Part shown: positions 1 through 9,198 of the stretch, piece after piece
Numbering within the stretch: the stretch's first letter is position 1
Layout of the letters: each line of letters starts with the position of its first letter
DNA from: DASRDU01 sp035652435
Lineage (GTDB): Bacteria > Acidobacteriota > Blastocatellia > RBC074
Length of the DNA: 64,000 nucleotides
Assembly (NCBI GenBank): GCA_035652435.1
Contig: DASRDU010000101.1
Location: forward strand, 54,458 to 118,457
Direction of reading: 5' to 3'
Notes under the pieces: model-generated
What the model saw: the letters and a program-made list of their open reading frames with translations, nothing else
Database searches by the model: none
Told to the model about the DNA's origin: nothing
Program-made: the position numbers and the translations under genes

Positions 1-396
1 CTCGTCGCGCTCAGCCTGTTGTTCACTGCCTTCTTCACGCTGCCCGGCCTGCAGGCCCAGAGCAAAAAGGAAGAGAAAAAGCCGGAGAAGAGCGCCCAGA
101 AGAAGGAAGACAAAAAACCTGAGAAGAAGGACCCAAGGATCAGGATCGAAGATGCCGTTGTCCGCAATGGCAATACGGCCAAAGTCAAACCGGACTTCGA
201 GTTCGTCAAAAGCGGGGATAACCGGGTGACAGTCAGAAGCCTGCGCAAAGACACCTCACTCTCGATCAACGGGAATTTCAGCTGCAAGTGCGACACATCG
301 GGGGGCTCGTGTTCCATCGCGTCCGATGGTCGCAATTTATCCTGCAAGCCAGCCAGGTGTGATAACTGCGTGCTGACCGTTTCAACCAGCGACTGA
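1..396 (+). CDS. Exported Cys-rich small protein (5' end outside window)
   Basis: The reading frame is open from base 1, so the true start lies upstream of the window. The first visible residues form the hydrophobic core and cleavage region of a signal peptide ending near LQAQ. A Lys/Glu-rich stretch follows (SKKEEKKPEKSAQKKEDKK), then a compact C-terminal domain with six cysteines arranged CKC, C, C, CDNC. I do not recognise a family. The alternating charged linker plus cysteine domain suggests an exported, possibly disulfide-stabilised or metal-binding protein. It is followed by genes for other exported proteins in the same direction, so it is probably the first visible member of an envelope cluster. 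An internal TTG at 19 is unlikely to be the start because it would remove half of the signal peptide. Confidence 0.6.
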   Translation, partial: LVALSLLFTAFFTLPGLQAQSKKEEKKPEKSAQKKEDKKPEKKDPRIRIEDAVVRNGNTAKVKPDFEFVKSGDNRVTVRSLRKDTSLSINGNFSCKCDTSGGSCSIASDGRNLSCKPARCDNCVLTVSTSD

Positions 397-456
397 AGCT
401 GATCTGAGATGGCCGGCAGGAAAATCAACAAACCATCATTACCGGGAGGAAATGTC

Positions 457-1167
457 ATGCAATCCACGATCTCACGTTTCAAATCAACCATTCGTCGCCA
501 CCTCCGGCTCACGCTCGCGACGGCGCTGGCGGCCCTCGTCGGCTTCACCGTACTCGTCGCCGACACCGTGACTAAGCAGCGCGAAGCCACGACTGAAGTG
601 ATCCTCGAACTGCACCAGAAGGGGCCCGGCGGTGCCTGGCGGGTGATTGACCGCGCGAAGGGGCCGGCCAATTTCACAGCCAGCATTGCCGAGATCGCGT
701 CCGGCAAGGAGCTCACGACCGGCCACAACTGGACGGCGAGGAGCGAGAAGGGCCGCACGATCAACGTCCGGCTGGCGGGCCCGGCCAAAGTCAGACTCGA
801 CGTGACGAGCGGGCTGCTCCAGCTCGACGCCCCGTTCGACGTCACGGTGGACGGGAAAAAGTTCAGACTCAACCAGAAGCTCTCAACCGAATCCGCCTCC
901 GCGCCCGTCGGCCAGATCAGCGGCAAGAAGGCCCAGGTCAATGTCAGCGAGCGCTCGCTCACGGCTGAGGTCGCGGGCTTCAGCTCGATCAGGCAACCCG
1001 ATATGGTTGAGCGCCTGCTCCACGTCAGTGAGGCGAAGAAGGCCAGTGCTGAGACGTCGGGCAAAAAGCCGGATATCCGCAGTCCGTTCACGGCCACGAG
1101 CAGCGCCGGTATCGCTGATGAACTGATCATCGTCGTCAAGGGCAGCGGCAAGGTGGTCGCTAAATAA
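457..1167 (+). CDS. Exported hypothetical protein
   Basis: The frame is open from an ATG at 409, but ATG 457 is preceded by GGGAGGAAA at good spacing and opens a convincing membrane-spanning or signal segment (residues about 13-35, LTLATALAALVGFTVLVAD). That start gives 236 residues. The mature part is rich in beta-prone and basic segments, has no cysteine, and I recognise no family in it. It lies 60 bp after the Cys-rich gene and 249 bp before the next exported protein, all on the same strand. The function is unknown. An anchored periplasmic protein is the simplest reading. Confidence 0.6.
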   Translation: MQSTISRFKSTIRRHLRLTLATALAALVGFTVLVADTVTKQREATTEVILELHQKGPGGAWRVIDRAKGPANFTASIAEIASGKELTTGHNWTARSEKGRTINVRLAGPAKVRLDVTSGLLQLDAPFDVTVDGKKFRLNQKLSTESASAPVGQISGKKAQVNVSERSLTAEVAGFSSIRQPDMVERLLHVSEAKKASAETSGKKPDIRSPFTATSSAGIADELIIVVKGSGKVVAK

Positions 1168-1416
1168 ATCGCTCACCGGAGGCTGCCTGTCCCACCCGGG
1201 GAACGGCAGCCGCCCGATTCTTCCCCCACAACTGACAATTGCTTCGCTGCGGGCGAAGCGGGGCTTCAGTCTGCTGATGACCGCCGGAGGTGATCGTCAG
1301 CAGGTCAGGGACAGGTGTTGGCTGACCGGGCCTTATTCCGAGCGGTCAGCGCCGAATCTGATTCAGGCGCGCGCGAGCAGCAATGAATTCGCGCGCCCGC
1401 TTTCGAGGAGAGTGTT
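1168..1416. other. Intergenic region with a short hairpin
   Basis: This 249-bp gap contains a 7-bp perfect hairpin at 1241-1259 (GCTTCGC, loop TGCGG, GCGAAGC) with no T-run after it. It is at best a weak transcription stop or RNA-stability element. I see no convincing sigma-70 promoter. A ribosome binding site (GAGGAGAG) for the next gene sits just before 1417. Confidence 0.3.
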
Positions 1417-2280
1417 ATGCGTTACCAGCTTTTGATCAGAATTGTGAGCCTGACAATCGCGCTGGCGGCACTGGCTGCCGCAGCCGCCGCCCAGGCGCGG
1501 ACGGACGTTCAGTTGCCGAAGAAAGAGGTCACACCGGTTGACCCGCAGGTCGCCGTCGGGCCGCCCAAAGTTCAGATCACCGAAGTCAGAAACGCCGGCG
1601 TGCTGCCCGGCGACCCGCAGAAACTCAGAATCATTGTGAAATGGTCCGCCGCGATCCCGAGTACGACGACGGTCAGCCAGTTCACGGTTTCTCTCAACGT
1701 CACCTACAGCGACGGCTCCGCCGCCAGCACCAGTCCGAGTTTTCCCGCTTCGGCGCGCGAAGCCGTGCTGCGCATTCCCAACAAAGGCGGGATCGTCCCG
1801 AATACTTTTCGCGCCCTGGTGGAAACAGACTTCACGACCATTCTGACTCAGTCAGAAACCTTCAGCGGCAGCTTCTCGCTTTCCAAAGCCAACGGCTTCG
1901 CCGACAGCATCAGCGTGCAGAACCGGCCCGAAGCCGAGAGTGACCGGGTCACCGCGGTGAAAGCGCTGCGTCAGAACGGCGCATTCAATCTGACGGATTA
2001 TGACGTCTTCTGGTTCATCAACCAGCGGCGCGCCGGCCTGACTTTCACCTCATTCAAGGTCAAAGGCGATTTCGCATTCCACTTCAGCGGCACTCCCGGC
2101 GCGGACATCAACCAGTCGGCTTCCGCGACGGCCAGTGGCGAGGCGCGCCAGGCGCGTCTCACCCTCAGCTCCCCGCCAAAGGGGACGGGTAACCTGCTGC
2201 GGATTGATGCGGCAATCACGGTTGACGCCTTCTTCACCGTCAGGCAGCGCGCCATCACCGAGCGCACGGGCAGCTTCTGA
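1417..2280 (+). CDS. Exported protein with Ig-like N-terminal domain
   Basis: The 287-residue product starts with a clear Sec signal peptide (hydrophobic residues 8-26, Ala-rich, ending AAAQA). ATG 1417 is preceded by GAGGAGAG at good spacing. Residues about 48-120 (KVQITEVRNAGVLPGD onward) look like an immunoglobulin-type beta sandwich. The start of the next protein (VKITDLALRSALPGG onward) resembles it, so the two genes appear to be paralogous in this part. The C-terminal half is also beta-rich and has no cysteine. It was probably secreted to the periplasm or outer surface. The function is unknown, and its position before an outer-membrane barrel candidate suggests an envelope role. Confidence 0.6.
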   Translation: MRYQLLIRIVSLTIALAALAAAAAAQARTDVQLPKKEVTPVDPQVAVGPPKVQITEVRNAGVLPGDPQKLRIIVKWSAAIPSTTTVSQFTVSLNVTYSDGSAASTSPSFPASAREAVLRIPNKGGIVPNTFRALVETDFTTILTQSETFSGSFSLSKANGFADSISVQNRPEAESDRVTAVKALRQNGAFNLTDYDVFWFINQRRAGLTFTSFKVKGDFAFHFSGTPGADINQSASATASGEARQARLTLSSPPKGTGNLLRIDAAITVDAFFTVRQRAITERTGSF

Positions 2281-2348
2281 GCAGCAGGTTACGAGCATCG
2301 CCACGCTCATCCCCCCATCAGCGGATGGGCCTGAAAGGAGACTACAGT

Positions 2349-3710
2349 ATGTTTCGCCACCACAGATTCTTCGCGAGCGCCGCGCTGATTGCGGCCCTCA
2401 TTATTCAGTCATTCCCGGTCGCCGCCCGTCGCGGCAACGTGACCGGCACCGAGCCGGGTCAGTTGCAGGCGGCCGATGAAGCCTCGGTCAAAATCACCGA
2501 CCTTGCCCTGCGCAGCGCATTGCCGGGCGGCGGCGTGCCGCGGGCCGCTTCATCCCCTGATGAGGCAGGGGGCGGCGCCGGATTCATTCAGCGAGTAGAA
2601 GTGATCTGGCAGGCCGGCGTGCCGAAGGGCGTCACCCTTCTGGGCTTTGACATTTCGGTCGTCGCCGATCTCAACAACGGTCAGTCTCTCAGCGCGAGCC
2701 GCTCAGTCGGCGGCAACGTGCGCACCGCTGATTTCAATTTCCAGCTCCCTGCTGGCGGTAATGGGGGCGGCAATACTGCTAATGGCGGTGGTGGCAATGC
2801 CGCCGAGTGCAAGGGATTCGATTGCAGCCTTTGCGGCAAAAAGAATCCCCTGGCACTGTGCGCCACCTGCTGCAACAACCCGGGCGGTAATAACACGGGC
2901 GGCAAAGGCGACCTTAACAATGGTGGCGGCGGCAACACTGGCGGCAAGGGCGGCTTTAACGGCGGTGACAGAGGTGGCATTAACAACGGCGGCAACGACA
3001 GCGGCGGCAAGGCTGCCTCCTGTGAGACGAAGTGCCGGGGGAAATTCAAAGTCGGCCCGGGTCTGCAGAAATGCATCGAAGAGTGCCAGGCCACCAGCGT
3101 CAAACCAAAAACGCCGCCCAGGAAATCGAACTTCCTGACGAACAACTTTGCCCCGGGCACTTCTTTCATCAATGGCGCTGCGCCCCAGAAGGAGAAAGAA
3201 GGAATCAAGGGGGGCATTATTGAGCGGCTGATCAGGATCGGCGGCGTTACGGCCAGCGTCACGGCCAGGTTCAGCCGCGGCGCCGAAGTCACCGCGTTGC
3301 GCGGATTCCTGCCGCCGGCGGCGATCCCGAGCGGTGAACTCGCCTTCGACCCGAACCGGCTCCGCGAGGCCGGCAATCTGCGCATTCTGAAACTGATTGA
3401 GATCGCCAAAGTCCCGAGCCTCGCGAAGGAATGCCCCGCCGGGCTCGACTGCTTCGACGTCGTCGCCGAACTGCGCGGCGATAATTCATCCGGCAGCCCG
3501 ATCAAAGTCAGCCTCGAGGCGCTCTACTCGAACAATCAGCGCCGGGACGCGGCGCGTCTGGTCAACTTGCTCGCGCGACCCGTCCGCCTCTCGGTCGAAC
3601 GCCCCACCGGCGCGACTTTCACTTCAGTCGTCGTCACGATCAACGGCGTGGTCGCCGAGGCTTTCACGCGCAGCGATCAGGAAAGGCGCACGTTCATCAC
3701 CCTGAAATGA
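2349..3710 (+). CDS. Exported protein with Gly/Asn-rich, Cys-containing central region
   Basis: The start is placed at ATG 2349, behind AAGGAG and opening a signal peptide (FFASAALIAALIIQSFPVAA), rather than at an in-frame ATG 24 bp upstream. The product is 453 residues. An N-terminal Ig-like domain resembles the preceding gene's product. A low-complexity block rich in GGN and GGK (about residues 130-220) is interrupted by a cysteine cluster (C-x4-C-x2-C, then C-x2-CC) and followed by a pair of CX3C motifs (CETKC and CIEEC, about 13 residues apart). The C-terminal half has another beta-rich domain. The Gly/Asn tract is encoded by imprecise GGC/AAC repeats, a possible site of length variation. 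The family is not recognised; it is probably a surface or periplasmic structural protein. Confidence 0.6.
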   Translation: MFRHHRFFASAALIAALIIQSFPVAARRGNVTGTEPGQLQAADEASVKITDLALRSALPGGGVPRAASSPDEAGGGAGFIQRVEVIWQAGVPKGVTLLGFDISVVADLNNGQSLSASRSVGGNVRTADFNFQLPAGGNGGGNTANGGGGNAAECKGFDCSLCGKKNPLALCATCCNNPGGNNTGGKGDLNNGGGGNTGGKGGFNGGDRGGINNGGNDSGGKAASCETKCRGKFKVGPGLQKCIEECQATSVKPKTPPRKSNFLTNNFAPGTSFINGAAPQKEKEGIKGGIIERLIRIGGVTASVTARFSRGAEVTALRGFLPPAAIPSGELAFDPNRLREAGNLRILKLIEIAKVPSLAKECPAGLDCFDVVAELRGDNSSGSPIKVSLEALYSNNQRRDAARLVNLLARPVRLSVERPTGATFTSVVVTINGVVAEAFTRSDQERRTFITLK

Positions 3711-3771
3711 CGAGTCACTTGAAGCCCGCGCGTCATTGATCACGACCACAGCAGCGATCCGGAGACAAGCG

Positions 3772-6021
3772 ATGATTTACGCCACCACCCATCGAAAAAC
3801 ATTCCGGCGAAGGCGGGCAGTCTGGCTCGCGGCGCTGCTGAGCCTGTCGCTGCTCGCGCCGGCCCCGCAACTGATCGCCCAAAGCACCGCGGATGAGCTG
3901 AAGGTCACAGCCGGCTTTGCCGACAAAGCGTCCGTCGCGCCCGATGAAAAGATCGAGCTGCAACTCAGCCGCGCGCTCAAACCCGCCGAAGGTGCGCTCG
4001 CAATCCTCATCGGCGCGACGGACGTGACGAGCCTCTGCGCCGCGAGCGAGACTGCGCTCAGTTACACGCCCGCCCCGGCGCCGCTGCCCGTCGGCGAAAC
4101 CACCGTCACCGTGTATCTCGTCAAACCCGATAACGACTGGCGGGAGCTGGCGAGTTTCCCGCTGCGCGTCGAAGCGAAACAGCAGACCGACGCCACACAA
4201 GCGGCAACCACGCCACCGGCGGCAGCCACCGCTGAACCTCCGCAGGCCGGCGAGGCTCAGGCGCAGAACGGCGGTCAGCCGGCGGCGAGCGGCGAGCCCG
4301 AACGCAAATTCGCCTTCGTGCCTTCGCTCGTGATCGGTGTGAAATCGCAGTTCGCCGAAAACCACTTCCCCGACACGAACCGCCCCGAGCGCCCGACCTT
4401 CGCCGACGGCACTTTGCAGAGCAGCATCAAGACCGAAATGACGACCGGCGTGTTCAAGTCGCAAACGCAGTTCGATTTCGTCGGCTCGACGTTTCAGAAA
4501 GAGGCGCTGCGCTTCGGCGAACTCGGCAACCGGGCCCCGCAGGTTGACCTCTCGAATTACCTCATGCAGATCGCCGAGGGACGGGGCCGCTTTCTTTCAG
4601 GCCACAGCTCATTCGGCAGCAATCGTCAGCTCATCAACAACTTTGCCAGCCGCGGTCTGGTGCTGTCGTTCCCGCTTGGCAAGCGCAACGACTTTTCATT
4701 CGCGGCGATGAACGGCACGAGCATCGTCGGCTTCGGCAACTTCTTCGGCCTGAACAATCACGATCATCAGATTTTCAGCGGCGCGTGGGGCTTCGAGTTT
4801 CTGAAGGAACGACCGGGCGGGCTGCGGCTGGAGACGAGCTTTCTGGACGGACGACTGCTGCCGCGCAACAATTTCAATCAGGCCAATATCAACGACGCCG
4901 AAAAAAGCACCGGCGTCGGCCTCCGCCTCGTCGCCACCGACAAGGCCGAGCGCCTGAAACTCGACAGCGGATTCACCCGCAGCCGCTTCACCAACCCGCC
5001 CGACCCGCTGCTCAATCAGGGGCAGAAGATCGTGCCGGTGCAGGAAACGACCCGCAACGCGCGTTACGTTGATCTGAGCTACGACATCCTGAAGGATTTC
5101 GCGCTCACGAAATCGAAGAAGGCCACGCTGACGGCTGCGTATCACCACGAGCAGGTTGACCCGCTCTTCCGCAGCGTCGCCGCTCAGACCCTCGCCGACC
5201 GCATTCAGAACCAGTGGGAGATCAACGCCGTGATTGATCAGCTCAACATCAACCTGACGCACCAGCGCTTCAACGACAATCTGGCCGACGTGCCTTCGAT
5301 CCTCAAAAGCAACACCCGCCGTAGCGCCTTCGCCGCGAGCGCGCCGCTCTCGGCTTTCATCGGCGACGCGGCAAACCCTTCCCCGTTTCTGCCGCGGGTC
5401 GCCTTCACTTACGACCGCGTCCATCAGTTCGCCGCCGCGATCCCGGTCAACGGGGGTTTTGAAGTTGACCTGAGTACGGTGCCGAATCAGCTGAGCCTCA
5501 ACCAGACCTTCACCGCCGAATGGCAGATCAAAACCGCGCGCGTCGGCTACCGCTTCAACCGCTCGTCGCAGGACAACCGCCAGACGGGCCGCGAACTGGC
5601 CGACCTCTACAACACCGTCAACGGCTTCACTTTCGGCATCACGCCGGTGACGACGCTCGAGCTGAACTTCGACGTGAGCGCCGAAGACGCCGAGAACAGA
5701 GAGGCGAAGCGCGTTGATCGTACGTGGCGCTTCGGCTTCAACGCGAACTGGCAGATGACGAAAAGCATGAGCCTGACTTCGGCGCTCTCGGCGCTCAACG
5801 CTTACGACCTGGGCCGGACGACCGACAACTTCAACACCGAATTCAACGCCCAGTGGGCGTACAGCTTTGGCGTTGACAAGAGCAGATTCAGAAAAGTGAA
5901 GAGTCAGTTCTTCATCAGGTTCGCCAATTTCTTCGCGCGCAACCGGGACCTGAAGTTCGAGACCAACAACCTGACCAAAAGCTGGACGTTCAATACCGGC
6001 CTGACCTTTACCTTCTTCTAA
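3772..6021 (+). CDS. Outer-membrane beta-barrel candidate with N-terminal Ig-like domain
   Basis: ATG 3772 follows GGAGAC and gives a basic N-terminus and signal peptide (AALLSLSLLAPAPQLIAQ); an ATG at 3736 is less likely. Residues about 35-130 resemble a beta sandwich, then a Thr/Ala/Pro/Gln linker leads into about 550 residues of alternating polar/hydrophobic strands. The protein ends in phenylalanine within an aromatic last strand (WTFNTGLTFTFF), the C-terminal signature of outer-membrane barrels inserted by BamA. No TonB box or plug domain is seen, so it is not an obvious TonB-dependent receptor. It sits in the exported-protein cluster. I infer an outer-membrane porin or assembly-type barrel of unknown substrate. 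Confidence 0.6.
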   Translation: MIYATTHRKTFRRRRAVWLAALLSLSLLAPAPQLIAQSTADELKVTAGFADKASVAPDEKIELQLSRALKPAEGALAILIGATDVTSLCAASETALSYTPAPAPLPVGETTVTVYLVKPDNDWRELASFPLRVEAKQQTDATQAATTPPAAATAEPPQAGEAQAQNGGQPAASGEPERKFAFVPSLVIGVKSQFAENHFPDTNRPERPTFADGTLQSSIKTEMTTGVFKSQTQFDFVGSTFQKEALRFGELGNRAPQVDLSNYLMQIAEGRGRFLSGHSSFGSNRQLINNFASRGLVLSFPLGKRNDFSFAAMNGTSIVGFGNFFGLNNHDHQIFSGAWGFEFLKERPGGLRLETSFLDGRLLPRNNFNQANINDAEKSTGVGLRLVATDKAERLKLDSGFTRSRFTNPPDPLLNQGQKIVPVQETTRNARYVDLSYDILKDFALTKSKKATLTAAYHHEQVDPLFRSVAAQTLADRIQNQWEINAVIDQLNINLTHQRFNDNLADVPSILKSNTRRSAFAASAPLSAFIGDAANPSPFLPRVAFTYDRVHQFAAAIPVNGGFEVDLSTVPNQLSLNQTFTAEWQIKTARVGYRFNRSSQDNRQTGRELADLYNTVNGFTFGITPVTTLELNFDVSAEDAENREAKRVDRTWRFGFNANWQMTKSMSLTSALSALNAYDLGRTTDNFNTEFNAQWAYSFGVDKSRFRKVKSQFFIRFANFFARNRDLKFETNNLTKSWTFNTGLTFTFF

Positions 6022-6053
6022 AGGGCTGGCACCGGAACCGGGGGGAGACAGCA

Positions 6054-7418
6054 GTGAAACATATCATTCATTCGACCGATCAGCATTGCGGCCTGCGGGG
6101 CAGGGGGCAGAATAAAGCCCCGTCCCCTGCCCCGCAGTTTGCGCGCGCCGCGATGGTCATTCAGCTTTTTATCGTCCTGTTCTGGAGCCCGATGGCGGAA
6201 TGTTTCGCGCAGGGCATCAGAGTCAATCCGACCGGAGTCAACGTCAACAGCCAGGGCGCGACGACCGTGTTCCTGACTTTCGGCAATCTGAAAGATTACA
6301 CCCCGGCGGAAGCGACGTGGTGCAGCGACCTGATTCCGGCCGCGCCCGACCTCGGCTTCAGATGCAATCCGGCCGGCATCTACGGGCTGCTGCCGGCGCG
6401 CTACGACCGCAGCAGACGCAGCGGCAATAATGCCTACACAGACATTATGTCCATCCCGCCTTCGGTCGCGCGCCGCGCCTATCAGGCCGCGGTGAACGGC
6501 GAGGATTCGCGCTTCTTTTACGTGCGCCGCTTCGTCAGCACGACCGGCGGGCCGGACCAGTTCGTCAACGTCACCTGCCGACTGACCGGCGGCGGCGCGC
6601 GCGTCCCCTTCTCGCTGACCGACGTGAAACTCGCCTTCGGCAAAGAGACGCCGGTGCTGTTTGCGAAGCCCGGCGAGAAGTTGCCGCCCGTCAGCGCCGA
6701 AATCACCTACACCGGCACCGGCCGTCTGCGTGGCCGGTGGGAAATTGTGTTGCCCGGTGAACAGTTGCCCGATGAACGTGATCTGCTGACCGAACCCACC
6801 CTGCCTTACGAAGAGCGCGGCCTGCAGAAACGGTACTCACAGCTCGGCAGTTTCAACGTCTTCCTGCCGCCCGTGGGCAGATACCGGCTGCCGGGACCCG
6901 ATGTGTCACGCCTGCCCAGCCGGGTCGAAGGCACATATCTGATTCTGCTCCGCATCGAAGCCGCGGACGACCGCGAAGCCGATTCAGACCTCGCAGCCGT
7001 CGGCGCAGGCCCCGCCACTGTCCACAGCGGCGCGGTCGCGGGCTTCCCGCTGCCAGTGCTGCGTTACGTGATCGGTGGCAGCGATCAGGGCGTTCAGGCG
7101 CCGCAGTTGCAGCAGCCGACTACGGCCCTCGGCCTGCTCGCGCCCGCCGACAATGCGGTAGTGTCAGCCGGCAGGTCGTTGACCTTCGCCTGGGCGGAGG
7201 ACGCGCGCGCGGCCTTTTATGAACTCGAAGTTCAGGACGCCGAGGGCAGGCCACTGCTCTCCGCGATACTGCGAAAAGGAATCAACGTTTATCGTGCCCC
7301 GTCGTGGCTGAAGGACAAGGCGGAGAAGGTGCGCTGGCGGGTGATCGCAAAGGATCGGAGCGGGAAGCAGATCGGCGAAACCGAGTTTCGCAGCCTGCGG
7401 TTCGCGGCGTCAAAGTAG
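6054..7418 (+). CDS. Exported hypothetical protein
   Basis: GTG 6054 follows GGGGGAGACA only 32 bp after the barrel gene, so co-transcription is likely. The N-terminus is unusual: about 30 polar residues come before a hydrophobic stretch (AMVIQLFIVLFWSPMAECFA), giving a long signal-type n-region. The mature part begins GIRVNPTGVNVNSQGATTVFLTFGNL and contains several cysteines in its first half (WCSD, FRCNP, VTCRL). A C-terminal segment (about 360-450, LLAPADNAVVSAG to the end) resembles a fibronectin/Ig-type domain of the kind found in other exported proteins. The family is not recognised. A periplasmic or surface protein working with the upstream barrel is a reasonable guess. Confidence 0.55.
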   Translation: MKHIIHSTDQHCGLRGRGQNKAPSPAPQFARAAMVIQLFIVLFWSPMAECFAQGIRVNPTGVNVNSQGATTVFLTFGNLKDYTPAEATWCSDLIPAAPDLGFRCNPAGIYGLLPARYDRSRRSGNNAYTDIMSIPPSVARRAYQAAVNGEDSRFFYVRRFVSTTGGPDQFVNVTCRLTGGGARVPFSLTDVKLAFGKETPVLFAKPGEKLPPVSAEITYTGTGRLRGRWEIVLPGEQLPDERDLLTEPTLPYEERGLQKRYSQLGSFNVFLPPVGRYRLPGPDVSRLPSRVEGTYLILLRIEAADDREADSDLAAVGAGPATVHSGAVAGFPLPVLRYVIGGSDQGVQAPQLQQPTTALGLLAPADNAVVSAGRSLTFAWAEDARAAFYELEVQDAEGRPLLSAILRKGINVYRAPSWLKDKAEKVRWRVIAKDRSGKQIGETEFRSLRFAASK

Positions 7419-7474
7419 CGATGGCGGACGCCGAAATCATCGTGCTAAACTCATCCGCGCAAAGGAGCCGTCGA

Positions 7475-7789
7475 ATGAGTGAAGACACGACCCGCAACCT
7501 GACTCCGAATGAAAAGCTGGATGTAATTTTGTCTGAGATTCGCGCACTCAATGCAAGTGTCGCTTCGCTGGATAGTCACGTTGTCGTGCTGGAATCGAAG
7601 GCTTATGACACGCGGCCGATCTGGGAACAGGCGCTCGCGGAAATTCAGGAAGTGAAAGATCAGGTACGCCACTTCGATCACAAGCTCGACATCCTCAACG
7701 AAAGTCTCTTCGACGTAAAAGCCGACCAGCGCGATCTGGAGAAGCGAGTCCTGCTGATTGAACGCAGGCCGCAGAATCCCCCGGCCTGA
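7475..7789 (+). CDS. Small coiled-coil protein
   Basis: The frame is open from 7304, but that part overlaps the previous gene. ATG 7475 follows AAAGGAGCC at good spacing and gives a 104-residue protein. The sequence is almost all heptad-like (LTPNEKLDVILSEIRALNASV; VKDQVRHFDHKLDILNESL) with no signal peptide or membrane segment. It is predicted to be a cytoplasmic, oligomeric coiled coil. I cannot assign a function. It ends 50 bp before the end of a convergent gene. Confidence 0.55.
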   Translation: MSEDTTRNLTPNEKLDVILSEIRALNASVASLDSHVVVLESKAYDTRPIWEQALAEIQEVKDQVRHFDHKLDILNESLFDVKADQRDLEKRVLLIERRPQNPPA

Positions 7790-7839
7790 GCGGTGTCAGG
7801 CACGGTCTCTGCCACCAGAAGGTTTCAGCCCGCGAACGT

Positions 7840-8430
7840 TTACTGTCGTTTCCCGTTCTGCGGCGGCTTGTCCACTATTTCCAGTTCCTTCTGCAACGCG
7901 TCCAGCCGGTCATTGAGTTCGTTCAGTTTGGCCTGTTCTACTTGCAGCTGACTGATCAACTGAGACTCCGTTTCCCGCAATTGTGATTCTCTTTCAGGCA
8001 GCCACTCCGCCTTGGCCTTAAGATGCTGTTGTACGTTCTCCAGCTCGCGGCGTCTGTTCGGGTCTGATTCCTGACTCAGCCTGGTTTCCACTCTTCTGCT
8101 TTCTTCCAGAAACCCGGATTTATCTCCCTGCAGATTCACAATCTCCCTGCGAACCACGTCCAGTTTTTCATTCAGACGGTCTACCCGCTGTTGCTGCAAT
8201 CGCAGCCGTTCAAGCGTGACCTGTGCGTGGTAAGTGTTGAGGTTGGATCGTTGAATGGCCAGACGGAGTTCACGCACTTCATTCAGCAATGCCTGTGTCG
8301 TCTGCCCGCCGTCGCCCTGCGAAGCCTGACTTCCTGAATCGGTGACAGCACGAGGAGTGCTGAATGCTGCAAAGCCCAGAACGACCAGCAGGGCAGCGCC
8401 ACCAGCCAGCAGACCTTTTACCTGTGACAT
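7840..8430 (-). CDS. Membrane-anchored or exported coiled-coil protein
   Basis: The 196-residue product opens with a hydrophobic segment (GLLAGGAALLVVLGFAAF, residues 6-23) that may be a signal peptide or an anchor. ATG 8430 has AAGGGAGAAAG in front. Residues about 40-180 are Leu/Gln/Arg/Glu-rich with strong heptad character, so a long coiled coil projecting into the periplasm is likely. No catalytic motif is visible. The family is unknown; it superficially resembles the coiled-coil spacers of envelope proteins. Confidence 0.6.
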   Translation of the reverse strand: MSQVKGLLAGGAALLVVLGFAAFSTPRAVTDSGSQASQGDGGQTTQALLNEVRELRLAIQRSNLNTYHAQVTLERLRLQQQRVDRLNEKLDVVRREIVNLQGDKSGFLEESRRVETRLSQESDPNRRRELENVQQHLKAKAEWLPERESQLRETESQLISQLQVEQAKLNELNDRLDALQKELEIVDKPPQNGKRQ

Positions 8431-8541
8431 ATCTTTCTCCCTTGTGATTTAAGGTTACGGTAATTTGCAGGTCACGAAGCATCTGACGACGGAGTACCAT
8501 GGCTTCCTTCCTGCCCGAATGTTTTATGATTGCTGTGACTG

Positions 8542-9111
8542 CTAACCTTTCCTCAGGTCAATCAATTCCCTGAACGAGGCCGCCGCACAAATCCCGAAGA
8601 AGATCAGCGCCGCCCACGCCCACCACTTGTTATTCTCACGCGCGCTATCGAAGAGCAACATCCAGACCGCTGCCACCAGAAACACCAGGCAAGTCACAAA
8701 CATCGCCAGCCGGGCAAGCAGCAACCTGACGCCTGCCCACCCCCTCTTCCCGCCCGCAGACCATTCGGTCCTGACGAACCGCTTCCGCAGCCGCCCGGCC
8801 AGTTTGTCGAGCGGCTCCGCGCGGTCATGCGGCTGGTGGCTGAAGGTCCGCTCCCGGACGTTGATCAGGAGTGGGATGTGCTGGCCCGCGTAACTGAGCG
8901 TCAGCCTCAGGCGCTCGTCCGCGCCGAATTGCACCTCTCCGACCCACCGGGCATCCCAGAGGCGGAAGACTTCTTCACCGCCCGCAGTCCTGACGAGGCG
9001 GATGAAGTCCCGGGCAGGCTGGCGCTCTTCCTGATGAAAATATTCCTCAAGGCGGAGCGCCCCGTCAGGTGAGTCGAGGGAGTTCTTCAGGTACTCGTCG
9101 TAATTCCACAT
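8542..9111 (-). CDS. Hypothetical protein with two C-terminal membrane segments
   Basis: The product is 189 residues. The first 120 or so are soluble, with an acidic start (MWNYDEYLKNSLDSPDGAL) and a beta-rich centre. Two hydrophobic helices follow near the C-terminus (LAMFVTCLVFLVAAVWMLLF and WWAWAALIFFGICAA). The start at ATG 9111 has AGGGAG about 11 nt upstream. I recognise no family. The topology suggests a cytoplasmic domain tethered to the inner membrane. Confidence 0.5.
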   Translation of the reverse strand: MWNYDEYLKNSLDSPDGALRLEEYFHQEERQPARDFIRLVRTAGGEEVFRLWDARWVGEVQFGADERLRLTLSYAGQHIPLLINVRERTFSHQPHDRAEPLDKLAGRLRKRFVRTEWSAGGKRGWAGVRLLLARLAMFVTCLVFLVAAVWMLLFDSARENNKWWAWAALIFFGICAAASFRELIDLRKG

Positions 9112-9198
9112 GGCACGCGGGCTCCCTGCTCAGCTTACTCTGGCATCTTCTGCAGCGGACACGCTGCGATAGTTGCTGCGCGGTCAATTCAGCAAAGC

